Shown piece after piece: positions 16,027-24,846 of a stretch of DNA of 37,526 bases. Every line of letters starts with the position of its first letter. The stretch's first letter is position 1. Both the position numbers and the translations under genes were made by a program. The notes below the pieces were generated by a model. The model had not been told where the DNA came from. It saw only the letters and a program-made list of their open reading frames with translations, and searched no databases. Location: assembly GCA_003158475.1 (NCBI GenBank), contig PMJR01000094.1:1-37526 (forward strand), written 5' to 3'. The DNA is from Ignavibacteriota bacterium. GTDB lineage: Bacteria > Bacteroidota > Ignavibacteria > UBA10030 > UBA6906.

Positions 16027-17507
16027 TGGTTGAAAAGCGCAGCAGGACACCGCACCGGCCATGCTCGCATTCTCTCCTGATTCTGGCGGCGCTTGCCACG
16101 CTCCTCGCGCCGGTCCTGCGGGCGCAACCTGACCGGACGGCTCCTCCCCGGCCGGGTCCTCCCCCGGCGCTGAGACTTCCCCCCATACAGCATTACAGGC
16201 TTTCCAACGGGACAAACGTCGTGCTCCTGGAAAGGCACAGCGTCCCGATCGTGCAGATCAATCTCCTTGTCAGGGCGGGGACATCGATGGATCCGGCGGG
16301 AAAAGGGGGACTGGCGAGCATCACTGCTGCCATGCTGACCGAGGGTGCGGGACCACGGGGCGCCCTGGAGTTTGCAGACGCTGTCGACTACCTCGGCGCC
16401 CAGATCGCCGCTTCCGCAGGCCTGTATACCACAACCGTCGCCCTCCATGCACCCTTGTCGAAGCTCGATTCCGGCCTGGTCCTCCTCGCGGATCTGGTCC
16501 GCAGGCCGACCTTTCTTGCCGGCGAACTCGCGAGAGTCCGGAACGAGCGCCTGACAACCATTCTGCAATTCCGGGACGACCCGGATATCCTCGCATCACT
16601 GATATTCAAGCGCACGCTGTACGGTGAGCACCCGTACGGAGCACCGTCCATGGGTGATGCCGCATCGCTTGCCTCCATGACGGTGGATGATCTGAGGATT
16701 TTCCACGCAGCCTATTTCGTCCCTGCCAATACGACGATCATTGTCGTCGGGGATATCACCGGCGGGGAATTCATGCCGAAACTCGAGAAAGCCTTCGGTG
16801 AATGGGGCGGGGAAGCAGTTTCTCCCCCTCCTGTCCCCCCCGTCCCGCAGAAGAGGGAGAAGACGCTCGTTCTCGTTGACAGACCCGGTGCCGCGCAATC
16901 CGTCATCAGGATAGGGCGCATCGCTGCAGCGCGTCTGACGGACGACTACTACGCAATCGTCGTGATGAATGCGCTCCTTGGCGGCCCATTTACATCCCGG
17001 CTGAACATGAACCTGAGGGAGGCACACGGCTACTCCTACGGCGCCAGCTCCCAGTTTGATTTTCTTCCCCTTCCGGGGCCTTTCGTCGCAGCGGCATCGG
17101 TCCAGACTCTGGTCACGGATAAGGCGCTCACAGAATTCGTGAATGAGCTCAGGGGGATACTGGACCCTGTTCCCGATGCAGACCTCGAGCGCGTGAAGAA
17201 CTATCTCGCCCTCGGATACACCGGTGGGTTCCAGTCCGTGGCCCAGATCGCCTCTCAGCTTGAGGAGCTTGCCATCTACGGCCTTCCCGACGACTATTTC
17301 AACGGGTACATCGGCCGCATACTTGCAGTCACAAAATCTGATGTCGAACGGGTGGCCCACCGATATATCAACACCGATGATCTGGCGTTCATCGTTGTCG
17401 GGGACAGGAAGGAAATAGGGGACCGTGTAACGGCATTGAACCTGGCCCCCGCGAAGTTCCTCACGATAGACGACGTTCTCGGACTGGCTCCGGAAGGGGG
17501 GAAGTAA
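16026..17507 (+). CDS. M16 family peptidase, non-catalytic partner
   Basis: This 493-residue protein has a signal-peptide-like N terminus (HSLLILAALATLLAPVLRAQ), a proline-rich spacer and two M16 domains. The position of HxxEH is occupied by GGLASITAAMLTEGA, so the zinc ligands and catalytic glutamate are missing. The substrate-binding half (LNMNLREAHGYSYGASS, the M16 R/Y motif) is well conserved. This matches two-subunit M16B proteases in which one chain carries the zinc site and the other the arginine/tyrosine substrate-contact motif. It starts within the stop codon of the catalytic partner, implying equimolar production. Confidence 0.93.
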   Translation: MVEKRSRTPHRPCSHSLLILAALATLLAPVLRAQPDRTAPPRPGPPPALRLPPIQHYRLSNGTNVVLLERHSVPIVQINLLVRAGTSMDPAGKGGLASITAAMLTEGAGPRGALEFADAVDYLGAQIAASAGLYTTTVALHAPLSKLDSGLVLLADLVRRPTFLAGELARVRNERLTTILQFRDDPDILASLIFKRTLYGEHPYGAPSMGDAASLASMTVDDLRIFHAAYFVPANTTIIVVGDITGGEFMPKLEKAFGEWGGEAVSPPPVPPVPQKREKTLVLVDRPGAAQSVIRIGRIAAARLTDDYYAIVVMNALLGGPFTSRLNMNLREAHGYSYGASSQFDFLPLPGPFVAAASVQTLVTDKALTEFVNELRGILDPVPDADLERVKNYLALGYTGGFQSVAQIASQLEELAIYGLPDDYFNGYIGRILAVTKSDVERVAHRYINTDDLAFIVVGDRKEIGDRVTALNLAPAKFLTIDDVLGLAPEGGK

Positions 17508-17511
17508 GCCT

Positions 17512-18216
17512 GTGGCGGCGGGCGGATTCGTCACGCTCCGGCGCGAGGTGATCGCTTGCCGCCTCTGTCCGCGACTCGTGAGCTGGCGTGAGGAGACTGC
17601 GCGCAGCAAGGTTCGCCGCTTTGCCGAACATGAATACTGGGGAAAGCCGATCCCCGGATTTGGAGACCCGGATGCCCGGCTCCTCCTGGTCGGCCTGGCC
17701 CCGGCGGCGCACGGAGGGAACCGCACGGGGCGCATGTTCACCGGCGACGAGAGCGGCAACTGGCTTTTCCGGGCGCTCCACAGGGCGGGGTTTGCGAGCC
17801 AGCCCGAATCCGTCGGCACCTCCGACGGGCTCTCGCTCACCGACTGCTATATCACCGCGACGTGCCGCTGCGCCCCTCCGCAGAACAAGCTCCTCCCCCT
17901 CGAGATCCGGAACTGCCGCCCGTTCCTTCACCGTGAGATCGCGTTGCTCGGGAACGTGCGGGTCGTTGTCGGCCTCGGCCGTATCGGATTCGACGCCGCC
18001 CTCACCGCATTCCGGGAGATGTCCCTGATCGACTACAGGAAGAGGCCCCTCTTCGCTCACGGCGCCCGCTACAGATTCGGCCGGTTCACGTTCATCGCCT
18101 CATTCCATCCGAGCCAGCAGAACACATTCACCGGGCGGCTCACCATGCCGATGCTCGACCGGATATTCCGCACCGCCCGCGCCGCCGTCGCCGTAACGCG
18201 ACAAGGCTGTCATTGA
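17512..18216 (+). CDS. Family 5 uracil-DNA glycosylase (UDGb)
   Basis: This 234-residue DNA repair enzyme removes uracil and other deaminated bases from DNA. Motif 1 is GLAPAAHGGNRTGR (residues 61-74), where family 5 enzymes lack the usual polar catalytic residue; motif 2 is HPSQQNTFTGRL. Four cysteines for a 4Fe-4S cluster are present: C16 and C19 (CRLC), one in TCRCAPPQ (C118 or C120), and C135. It starts at GTG 17512, 4 nt after the M16 gene, with GGAAGGGGGGAAG as a strong ribosome-binding site. Its last 7 nt overlap the end of the convergent acsV gene. Confidence 0.93.
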   Translation: MAAGGFVTLRREVIACRLCPRLVSWREETARSKVRRFAEHEYWGKPIPGFGDPDARLLLVGLAPAAHGGNRTGRMFTGDESGNWLFRALHRAGFASQPESVGTSDGLSLTDCYITATCRCAPPQNKLLPLEIRNCRPFLHREIALLGNVRVVVGLGRIGFDAALTAFREMSLIDYRKRPLFAHGARYRFGRFTFIASFHPSQQNTFTGRLTMPMLDRIFRTARAAVAVTRQGCH

Positions 18217-20126
18217 CGATGCACGACGGGAGCCGTTTTGACGGTTGGGAAGAGGGTGCTATCGGTGTGGGGAAGGAACAAGGCGCTTGTATACTGGTCC
18301 ATATACGCAGGATTCGTGTTCAACTCAACATATGTCATGCTCCGGGCCAGCTTTGACATTCGCTCCCTATACTCTCTTGAAACGAGCGACTTCGATGCCC
18401 CGGCAAGAGACGAGTTCCCGAGGTAGCTGAACCTGCTTCGCGGCAGATCGGGGATCAGCCCTATGGTAATGGCGTCCTCCAGATTCAAGAACCTTCCAAA
18501 ACCGCCGGCGATGTAGACACGGTCGATCTCGCCGATTCCGATGCCGGCGTGGGTAAGCAGAAGCCCGATTGCAGAATACACCGCTGCCTTCGCCCTCATG
18601 ATGTTCTCAATGTCCGCTTCGCTGACCGAGATTGCCGCCTCCGTCCCGTCTTCTCCTCCAGGGACGACCATGTAGGTTCCCCGCCTGCCGTCTATCGCAA
18701 TGGCTGGAGATTGCCTCTCGCGCCTGAACTTTCCGGCCGGGTCGATCCACCCGGTCCGGTACAAGCCGGCCAGAAGGGAAATCATTCCCGAGCCACAGAT
18801 TCCCACCGGTCTGGTATCGCCGATTGTCCAGCACTTTGCGGAGCCGGTCTCGGGATCAATTTCGACGCGCTCGATCGCCCCCGCGGCCGCACGCATTCCC
18901 TGCCCGATCCCCCCCCCCTCGAACGCCGGTCCGGCCGAGCAGGCGCACGTGAGCAGGAAATCGCGGTTGCCGACGACCAATTCGCCGTTCGTGCCGATGT
19001 CCATAAAAAGGCTCACGGAGCCGGAATCCCCGGTCAACCCTGCGCAGAGCAACCCTGCGGTGATGTCGCCGCCGACATAACTCCCGACTCCCGGACAGAA
19101 GAAAAGCCGGGATTGTGCGTGGATATGGATGCCGACTTCACCCGCCGTGTACCGGGAAGCTTCAAGCAGCGTTGGCGTGTACGGAGCCAGCCTGATGTGC
19201 TCCGGGTCGAGTCCCAGAAGCAGATGCATCATCGTCGTGTTGCCGGCGATCACCGCGCCGGTGATCTCCTCCGGCGGAAGGTCACAGCGCCGGGCGACTT
19301 TCCGGATCAGGTTATTGATGGTACCCAGGACGCGGATGCGTAGTTCCTCCCTGCGCACCGGGTCGCGGGCATAGTGGATCCTGCTGATGACATCCAATCC
19401 GCAGGCAATCTGTCCATTGTAGTCGGTCCGCGTCGCCACAGCCCGCGCGGTCTCCAGACAGACAAGCTGAACAGCCACGGTCGTTGTCCCGACATCGACC
19501 GCAACGCCGTACGTGGACGGCGGCCGATCTCCCGGCCTGACGTCGATCACCGCGCATGAGCCCCGGGAAGGCATGAGGGTCACACTGACCGCCCCGTTGT
19601 CATTCCTCAATGCATCCGCCAGTGTGCGAACCACAGGGAGAGGATACTCGGGCTCCTCAATCCCGTTTTCTTTCCGTAGTACACGGGAGAGCCGCTCCAG
19701 ATCTGAAAGACCATCTTCGAGTTGAGGCTCCGGCACGTGAAGGAGCATCGTCCGGACCAGGGGGTCGATCTTCGACTGTTCCACCAGCGGTTGGCTGTCG
19801 TCCGGCCAGGAGTCGTCCCCGTCTTCAATGAACTTCCCTCCGGTGCGCCCCGCGAGCTCCGGCACATCGACTGTCAATTCGGAATCGAGGACCGTCGTTC
19901 TGCAGGCGAGGACATATCCTTCGTCGACCGCCTGCTGCGGAAGGATCCCCAGGCTGTCCGCGTTCGTGCGACCGGCAGTCACGCGGACGATGCATCTTCC
20001 ACAGACCCCTTCGCCTCCGCAGGGAGCATCGATATCGACTCCCGCCCCGCGAGCGGCTTCCAGCAGCTGCGTCCCTCGAGCAGCGTCGGTGCTTCTGGAG
20101 GAAGGTGTGAAGACGACCCGTGTCAT
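18210..20126 (-). CDS. acsV: Reductive activator of corrinoid iron-sulfur protein (RACo)
   Basis: This 638-residue protein re-reduces the corrinoid protein when its cobalt oxidises to Co(II), using ATP hydrolysis. The N-terminal 2Fe-2S domain has C36, C42, C45 and C75 (APCGGEGVCGRC, ACRT). A linker domain is followed by an ASKHA-type ATPase core (DUF4445) with VAVDVGTTTVAVQL, IAGNTTMMHLLLGL, MDIGTNGELV and YIAGGFGRFLNLEDA. The start ATG overlaps the acsC stop by one base (TGATG); a longer frame exists but lacks family similarity in its extra 24 residues. It is the last gene of the CODH/ACS operon, next to its corrinoid protein substrate. No terminator was seen after it; it converges on the uracil-DNA glycosylase gene. 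Confidence 0.93.
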   Translation of the reverse strand: MTRVVFTPSSRSTDAARGTQLLEAARGAGVDIDAPCGGEGVCGRCIVRVTAGRTNADSLGILPQQAVDEGYVLACRTTVLDSELTVDVPELAGRTGGKFIEDGDDSWPDDSQPLVEQSKIDPLVRTMLLHVPEPQLEDGLSDLERLSRVLRKENGIEEPEYPLPVVRTLADALRNDNGAVSVTLMPSRGSCAVIDVRPGDRPPSTYGVAVDVGTTTVAVQLVCLETARAVATRTDYNGQIACGLDVISRIHYARDPVRREELRIRVLGTINNLIRKVARRCDLPPEEITGAVIAGNTTMMHLLLGLDPEHIRLAPYTPTLLEASRYTAGEVGIHIHAQSRLFFCPGVGSYVGGDITAGLLCAGLTGDSGSVSLFMDIGTNGELVVGNRDFLLTCACSAGPAFEGGGIGQGMRAAAGAIERVEIDPETGSAKCWTIGDTRPVGICGSGMISLLAGLYRTGWIDPAGKFRRERQSPAIAIDGRRGTYMVVPGGEDGTEAAISVSEADIENIMRAKAAVYSAIGLLLTHAGIGIGEIDRVYIAGGFGRFLNLEDAITIGLIPDLPRSRFSYLGNSSLAGASKSLVSREYRERMSKLARSMTYVELNTNPAYMDQYTSALFLPHTDSTLFPTVKTAPVVHRQ

Positions 20127-21466
20127 CAGGAATGCAGTCTCGCTTTCACGAATCCTTCGAGATCGCCGGCTTCCTGGGGTCCGACCGTCACCTTCCAACC
20201 CGGAAGATTCTCCTCCAATTCCCCGCTGATCTGGGCGACATAGCCGGGGATGATGATCTCCCGGGAGGAGACGGTCTTTTCCAGACCGATGTCCCGTATG
20301 AACTTCCCGATGGAGTTACCCGTGAACTTTCCTGCAGCCCAGGCGGTCAGAACGCTCATTCCCTCGCACTCCGGGACGACGAGCCAGGCGCTGATGTTGC
20401 TGTTCTCAATCTCGCCCGAGACTATGAAATAGGTCAATGAAAAATTGGTGGTGACGAACACGGGAGAATCGGGGCCGGGTTCCCCTATTTCATACACCCT
20501 GGGCTCCACCTGAATGGGCTTTTGCGGGTCCGTATAAATGTTCAGGCGGAGCGTCATGAGCGATGCAATCTGCGCGGCATTGAAGGAAGGGAGGACGCAG
20601 ATCCCGCCGTATTTTGTTATTTCCGTCACAGCACCGACCGTCTCATCCAGCGGGTGTCCCCGGTCGACGAATTTCAAAGCGGGATACCCAAGCGGCCTGA
20701 AATTGTCTTTCAACGCCCCCCTCCGTGCGATGGAGTTGGTCTGAAAATGTTCCGCCGGCGAAAGGGTTTCGAAATGCAGAATGATGTCGTTGACGCCTTC
20801 GCCCCGCAACCGGGCTGTAAGCGCCGCCAGGCCGTTCAGATCGGGCGCCGTCACGGCGAGCGCGTGCCCATTGTCCCGTGCTGAGGCGGAAAGCACCCCG
20901 GCGGTCTGCTCCGTGGCGAACGCCAGGACGCCCCGCGCTCCTTTCGTGGCCGCGGCGGCGGAGACCAATGCACCCGGATCCGCGCTCCGCATCACCAGGG
21001 GGCGGTGCGTTACGTCCTGCGCCCTCGTGCAGAGGGAGACAAACCGGGCGGGGTCGCCCCCCCGCTGCGTGACGGCAATCATATCCACCTGCAGCTTTTC
21101 CCCGACGCGCTCCAGCTCATACTCCCGCACCAGCCTGAGCGTGCGCTCGAGCTCCTCGGGGGAGTCCGTGTCGCTGACGTTCACGGCGATTGCGGTCTGA
21201 TGAACGAACGTTTTTTCGTGGCGGTAGAGCTCGGTCTCCCCACCCACTCTCAGGGAACGGTCCGTCCCGAGCTCGATGCACCGGACCGGAGGTTCGCTTG
21301 CTGCGCCCAGTACCTGCTTCGCCTCGTCCGAGGCGTACGGGCACTGCGAGAGGTCGGCCTTTTTCGCGGCCAGTTTCATCGCAAACGCCAGGCACGTGTT
21401 GGAACCGCACTCCTTGCAGTTGGTTTTCGGCAGCAGCTTCTGAATCTGTAATCCCGTGAGCGCCAT
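20126..21466 (-). CDS. acsC: Corrinoid iron-sulfur protein large subunit (CFeSP gamma)
   Basis: This 446-residue subunit carries the 4Fe-4S cluster and helps bind the cobamide that shuttles the methyl group to acetyl-CoA synthase. The cluster motif at the N terminus has C17, C20, C25 and C42, the spacing expected in AcsC/CdhE. A TIM-barrel domain follows, then the C-terminal cobalamin-binding domain with TTNFSLTYFIVSGEIE and TGNSIGKFIRDIGLE. Its usual dimer partner, the small subunit AcsD, is not a separate gene here but is the C-terminal part of the preceding gene. Only 3 nt separate the two genes, and GGAGG lies about 9 nt before the ATG. Confidence 0.95.
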   Translation of the reverse strand: MALTGLQIQKLLPKTNCKECGSNTCLAFAMKLAAKKADLSQCPYASDEAKQVLGAASEPPVRCIELGTDRSLRVGGETELYRHEKTFVHQTAIAVNVSDTDSPEELERTLRLVREYELERVGEKLQVDMIAVTQRGGDPARFVSLCTRAQDVTHRPLVMRSADPGALVSAAAATKGARGVLAFATEQTAGVLSASARDNGHALAVTAPDLNGLAALTARLRGEGVNDIILHFETLSPAEHFQTNSIARRGALKDNFRPLGYPALKFVDRGHPLDETVGAVTEITKYGGICVLPSFNAAQIASLMTLRLNIYTDPQKPIQVEPRVYEIGEPGPDSPVFVTTNFSLTYFIVSGEIENSNISAWLVVPECEGMSVLTAWAAGKFTGNSIGKFIRDIGLEKTVSSREIIIPGYVAQISGELEENLPGWKVTVGPQEAGDLEGFVKARLHS

Positions 21467-21469
21467 GGC

Positions 21470-24400
21470 CTATTCCCTCCCGTCCAGCAACTGGAAAATT
21501 GTCCTCTTCAGCGCCATCGCGGCTTCGGGGTGGTACATAATGAAGAGGTCCGCGCCCGCGTAGAGGAGGCTGACCGCTGTCGACAGTTCCCAGAGGGAGG
21601 CGCGCTCGTGCAATGCCCCCCAGGCGGGGAAGGCGTCCTCCGTTGCCTTCAGCTCCTTGAGTTTCGCGCACTCCTGTCCCGGCGTCACGATCATCGGGCC
21701 TGCCAGCATCCTGTCTCCATTCAGGGCGGTCATCCGGATACGCTCCATGACCGAGTACGTGTACTCGATCCCGTACCCCGTTGCCCCTGTCATGGGATCC
21801 ATCACGATGCGTTCAGGCTTCACGTCCATGTTCATGAGCAGGATGTTGAGCTGCTTGCCGATGTTCACGTCGATCGGGCTCTGGGCCACAAGCGTGTGCC
21901 CGTAGGCGAGGGCGGATCCCGCGATGGTCCGATAGTTGTCCTGTTCCACCCAGTTCAGGAGCAGATTCTCACCGGCACATGCCTGGGCGACAGCTTTCAT
22001 CACCTCGTTGTTCTTCTGAAAATGGTTGTGGCCCGTAACGATAAGCGGCACATCCACAGCCCGGAGCACGTTGCGGACAACTTCGACCGCCTCCCCGGGC
22101 GAACGATCTCCTTTTTCGGGATGCGTTCCTTCCAGCCGGACGCTTATCATGTCGGCGCCGTATTTCTCCACGCAGACGCGGGCCATCTCAGCCGGGTTGT
22201 CGAGGAGGCCGCCGTAGACCTCGCGCAGCACCGGTGGGTATTTATCGCTGGTGACGTCAAACACCTCCATTGCCACCAGGGGCCGAAATGGCATCTCTCC
22301 CTCGAACAGATGAAACGGCATACAGCTCTCCCCCCCGATCGTGTACGACCTGCCCCGGGTTCCCCCTTCTTTCGCCGTGGCGCCCAGTTGAACCTTCCAG
22401 ACAGGAACTTCGCATTTCTCTTTTCGGACCGTAAATGCCGTCACCTGCGCAAGGCGCTCTGATGCGCTCTGTGTGCGGGGGCGAGGGGCCGCCGGCACGC
22501 CGGCCGGTTCTTTCGTTTCCGGCGGGCCTGCCGGTGACGGAGGAGTAGCCCCGGCGGGCGTCGACCCGGGAGAAGCGGACGTCGCGTGAGAGACTGACGA
22601 TTCGACAAGTGCGCTCATGTCATCCATTGCAAGGGCCGGATGTCCCGCCCGTTCCATGAAGGCGCGGACTGCATGCGCGTCCGTTGCTGCAACTTCGTCC
22701 GCGATCTGATCGAGAAGACCGGGGACGCCTTCCTCGTCAAACCGCTTTTCGAGATCCTCCTTCAACAACTCCTTCAACGCCTTTGGCATCCACACAAGCC
22801 GCCTGTGTCCCCCTTCGCCACGGAGAAATTTCTTCGAGGAAACAAAAATCTTGCCGCAACCCATGAACCCCGGGGTCTGCTGGCCTCCGCCGACGGTCCC
22901 GGCAAGCGCTGAGAATGTCATGCCGACGGGGGTCTCTCCCTGAAACTCACGGTTGACCACCATCACCCCGTTGCATTCCGGGACGTACGCGCAGATCACC
23001 TCGAAACAGCCGCAGCTTGTCATCGGCCGGTCCATGATCGAATACGCGCAAAAACTCGCAACGGTCTTGTGGCTGTTGATGTAGACGAAATCGTCAACCC
23101 CCTTCCAGACTCCCTTGACGGGATCCAGGCAGGCGCCTTTCTTGACCGGCTGATTGGGACCGGTCTCGTCGATTTCGAACGCCGCCTTCCCATCCAGCCA
23201 GTTGTACGCCCCGCAGAGGCCGAGCCTTTCGGGCGTGATCATGCAGACGTGGTTGGGGGCGAATGACTGGCACAGCAGGCAGGAATAAAACGTGTCCACT
23301 GATTCATCCGTCATGGTTTCAAGACGCCGGTTCCGCTCGTCGTACACTCCGCGGGCGATCGCAAGCCTCTTGTCGACTTCCTGCTGGTCCGTGATGAGTG
23401 TGACGTTCACCTTGTCGACGATCGCGGGATAGTTCGAAAGGAGCTTAGCATGGAGGATCTCGCCGTAATGCTTCAGGCGCAGTCCCCTGGCGAAACCGGC
23501 CTTCGATACGCGCGTCCATACGATGTCGCGCTGCCCCATGTGCCAGATCCCTTCGGCGCCGTTCAGCAGATGGTGAACCTGCCGCTCGAGAATCGGCTCG
23601 AAATCGGTCTGCATTTTCCGCCCCGCGACCTGAACCCAGATGCCCAGGGGGAGCGCCCCCCCTTCTGCCACCGCGTCGATATCCGGGCCGATCACCCTGA
23701 TCTCCCCGTCGTTGATCTCGCCGAGCTCTGCCGAGGTGACGAATTCAAATGCTGTGGTGATGTTCCCGCCGAATTCGACATGCATGTCCGCCTTCCGCAC
23801 GCGTTCGCCTTCGAAGGCCGGACCGTACGGCACCGGAATGGGCACTTTCGTGATCTTCACCTTGCAGCCCCGGACTTCGAGCGCCTTCTCCACCATGACG
23901 TCATAGGAGACCGGGGACACGACATGCTCATAGAGGCAGAGGCCCGAAGGGAGGATTTGGTCGATGTCGGTCTCCGCAATCGTGGGGAAGCCGAAATTGA
24001 TCGCACCCGCGGCCTGTGCGTGCTTCTCGTCGTCGACCGGGCCCAGGGCAAGGACAAACGCAAACACCCGGTTCTTGTTGTAGTTCAATACCCTCCCGTA
24101 ATCGCCGCTTTTGGCTCCGCCGAAGGAGAGAGCCGCGCGTGTCGCAAAACCCAGGGCGTGAACGCAGGCCGTGACATCGTCTCCGAAAGGAACGAGCCGG
24201 GTATCCCACCCCAATTGGACCCCCTCCTCATGCAGCTGCCGGGCCATGGACTTTCCGTCCGTGCCGGCCGCAAGGAAGACGTAGAGGTTTTTCTCCTGTA
24301 ACTCGCGGGCAATCTTCACCGCGATTGCATTGGTCGGGCAATAGCCGACGCAGGCGGCGAAACCGGGTGCCGTGCCGTCCACGAACTCGATTCCGCGCTC

Positions 24401-24814
24401 CCTCATGATCACGTCGTTGGCTGCCCCCAGCCAGATGGATCCGTTGTCCGGATTGGACTTCGTCAGGTAGGGAAGGGGAACCCGGGTGTACTTGATCCCT
24501 TCGATGATTTCGTCCGCGAAAAGGGACGCCATGCCGGCATCGAGCGCATGCCCGAGATAGGGGAGCCAGAGACGATCGCCCGGCAGGGGGGGGAGGAGCC
24601 GTTTTGCCTCCTCCAGCAGCCTGCTCAGGCCGCCGAGCGTGTCGATCTTCAGTCCGAGTATGCCGTAGGAGATCGGGAGATAGTAGGCGGTGTTCGGGAA
24701 TTCGACCCTTGTATCGGCGCTCTTCTCCTCAAGCGCCTGCGTGAGTTCCCTCTCCGCGCGGGCCACCAGTTGGTGCGCGCCACGTATCGCTCTCGTGACG
24801 ATCAGTTTTGACAT
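21470..24814 (-). CDS. Fused acetyl-CoA synthase and CFeSP small subunit (AcsB-AcsD)
   Basis: This 1114-residue chain joins two complete enzymes. Residues 1 to about 738 are acetyl-CoA synthase, which makes acetyl-CoA from CO, a methyl group and CoA. All A-cluster ligands are present: C512, C515, C524, C534 for the 4Fe-4S cubane and the C601-G602-C603 motif for the distal nickel. As I recall the Moorella numbering (506, 509, 518, 528, 595, 597), each is offset by exactly six. Residues 739-782 form a Pro/Ala/Ser/Thr-rich linker. Residues from about 790 to 1114 are the corrinoid protein small subunit AcsD, a TIM barrel (KVQLGATAKEGGTRGRSYTI, DPMTGATGYGIEYTYSVMER). AcsD normally dimerises with AcsC, the next gene. 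No stop or frame change interrupts the junction, and both halves are full length. The fusion may hold the methyl donor close to its acceptor site. Confidence 0.94.
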   Translation of the reverse strand: MSKLIVTRAIRGAHQLVARAERELTQALEEKSADTRVEFPNTAYYLPISYGILGLKIDTLGGLSRLLEEAKRLLPPLPGDRLWLPYLGHALDAGMASLFADEIIEGIKYTRVPLPYLTKSNPDNGSIWLGAANDVIMRERGIEFVDGTAPGFAACVGYCPTNAIAVKIARELQEKNLYVFLAAGTDGKSMARQLHEEGVQLGWDTRLVPFGDDVTACVHALGFATRAALSFGGAKSGDYGRVLNYNKNRVFAFVLALGPVDDEKHAQAAGAINFGFPTIAETDIDQILPSGLCLYEHVVSPVSYDVMVEKALEVRGCKVKITKVPIPVPYGPAFEGERVRKADMHVEFGGNITTAFEFVTSAELGEINDGEIRVIGPDIDAVAEGGALPLGIWVQVAGRKMQTDFEPILERQVHHLLNGAEGIWHMGQRDIVWTRVSKAGFARGLRLKHYGEILHAKLLSNYPAIVDKVNVTLITDQQEVDKRLAIARGVYDERNRRLETMTDESVDTFYSCLLCQSFAPNHVCMITPERLGLCGAYNWLDGKAAFEIDETGPNQPVKKGACLDPVKGVWKGVDDFVYINSHKTVASFCAYSIMDRPMTSCGCFEVICAYVPECNGVMVVNREFQGETPVGMTFSALAGTVGGGQQTPGFMGCGKIFVSSKKFLRGEGGHRRLVWMPKALKELLKEDLEKRFDEEGVPGLLDQIADEVAATDAHAVRAFMERAGHPALAMDDMSALVESSVSHATSASPGSTPAGATPPSPAGPPETKEPAGVPAAPRPRTQSASERLAQVTAFTVRKEKCEVPVWKVQLGATAKEGGTRGRSYTIGGESCMPFHLFEGEMPFRPLVAMEVFDVTSDKYPPVLREVYGGLLDNPAEMARVCVEKYGADMISVRLEGTHPEKGDRSPGEAVEVVRNVLRAVDVPLIVTGHNHFQKNNEVMKAVAQACAGENLLLNWVEQDNYRTIAGSALAYGHTLVAQSPIDVNIGKQLNILLMNMDVKPERIVMDPMTGATGYGIEYTYSVMERIRMTALNGDRMLAGPMIVTPGQECAKLKELKATEDAFPAWGALHERASLWELSTAVSLLYAGADLFIMYHPEAAMALKRTIFQLLDGRE

Positions 24815-24846
24815 GCCCCGGCCTTTCTCGTGGAAGACGTCCTCTG

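Noticed and set aside
16026-17507. Degraded pseudogene because HxxEH is missing
   Set aside because: The frame is intact and full length, and the R/Y substrate motif is conserved. It matches the known inactive partner subunit of two-chain M16B proteases.
22450-22620. Frameshift or sequencing error creating the AcsB-AcsD fusion
   Set aside because: A missing base would not normally leave a 44-codon, in-frame, linker-like Pro/Ala sequence between two complete proteins. No ribosome-binding site or start codon typical of AcsD is evident within the linker. Read-level checking is still needed.
23450-24301. Open frame (283 codons) on the plus strand opposite the ACS domain
   Set aside because: Antisense to conserved acetyl-CoA synthase sequence and lacking any recognisable motif.
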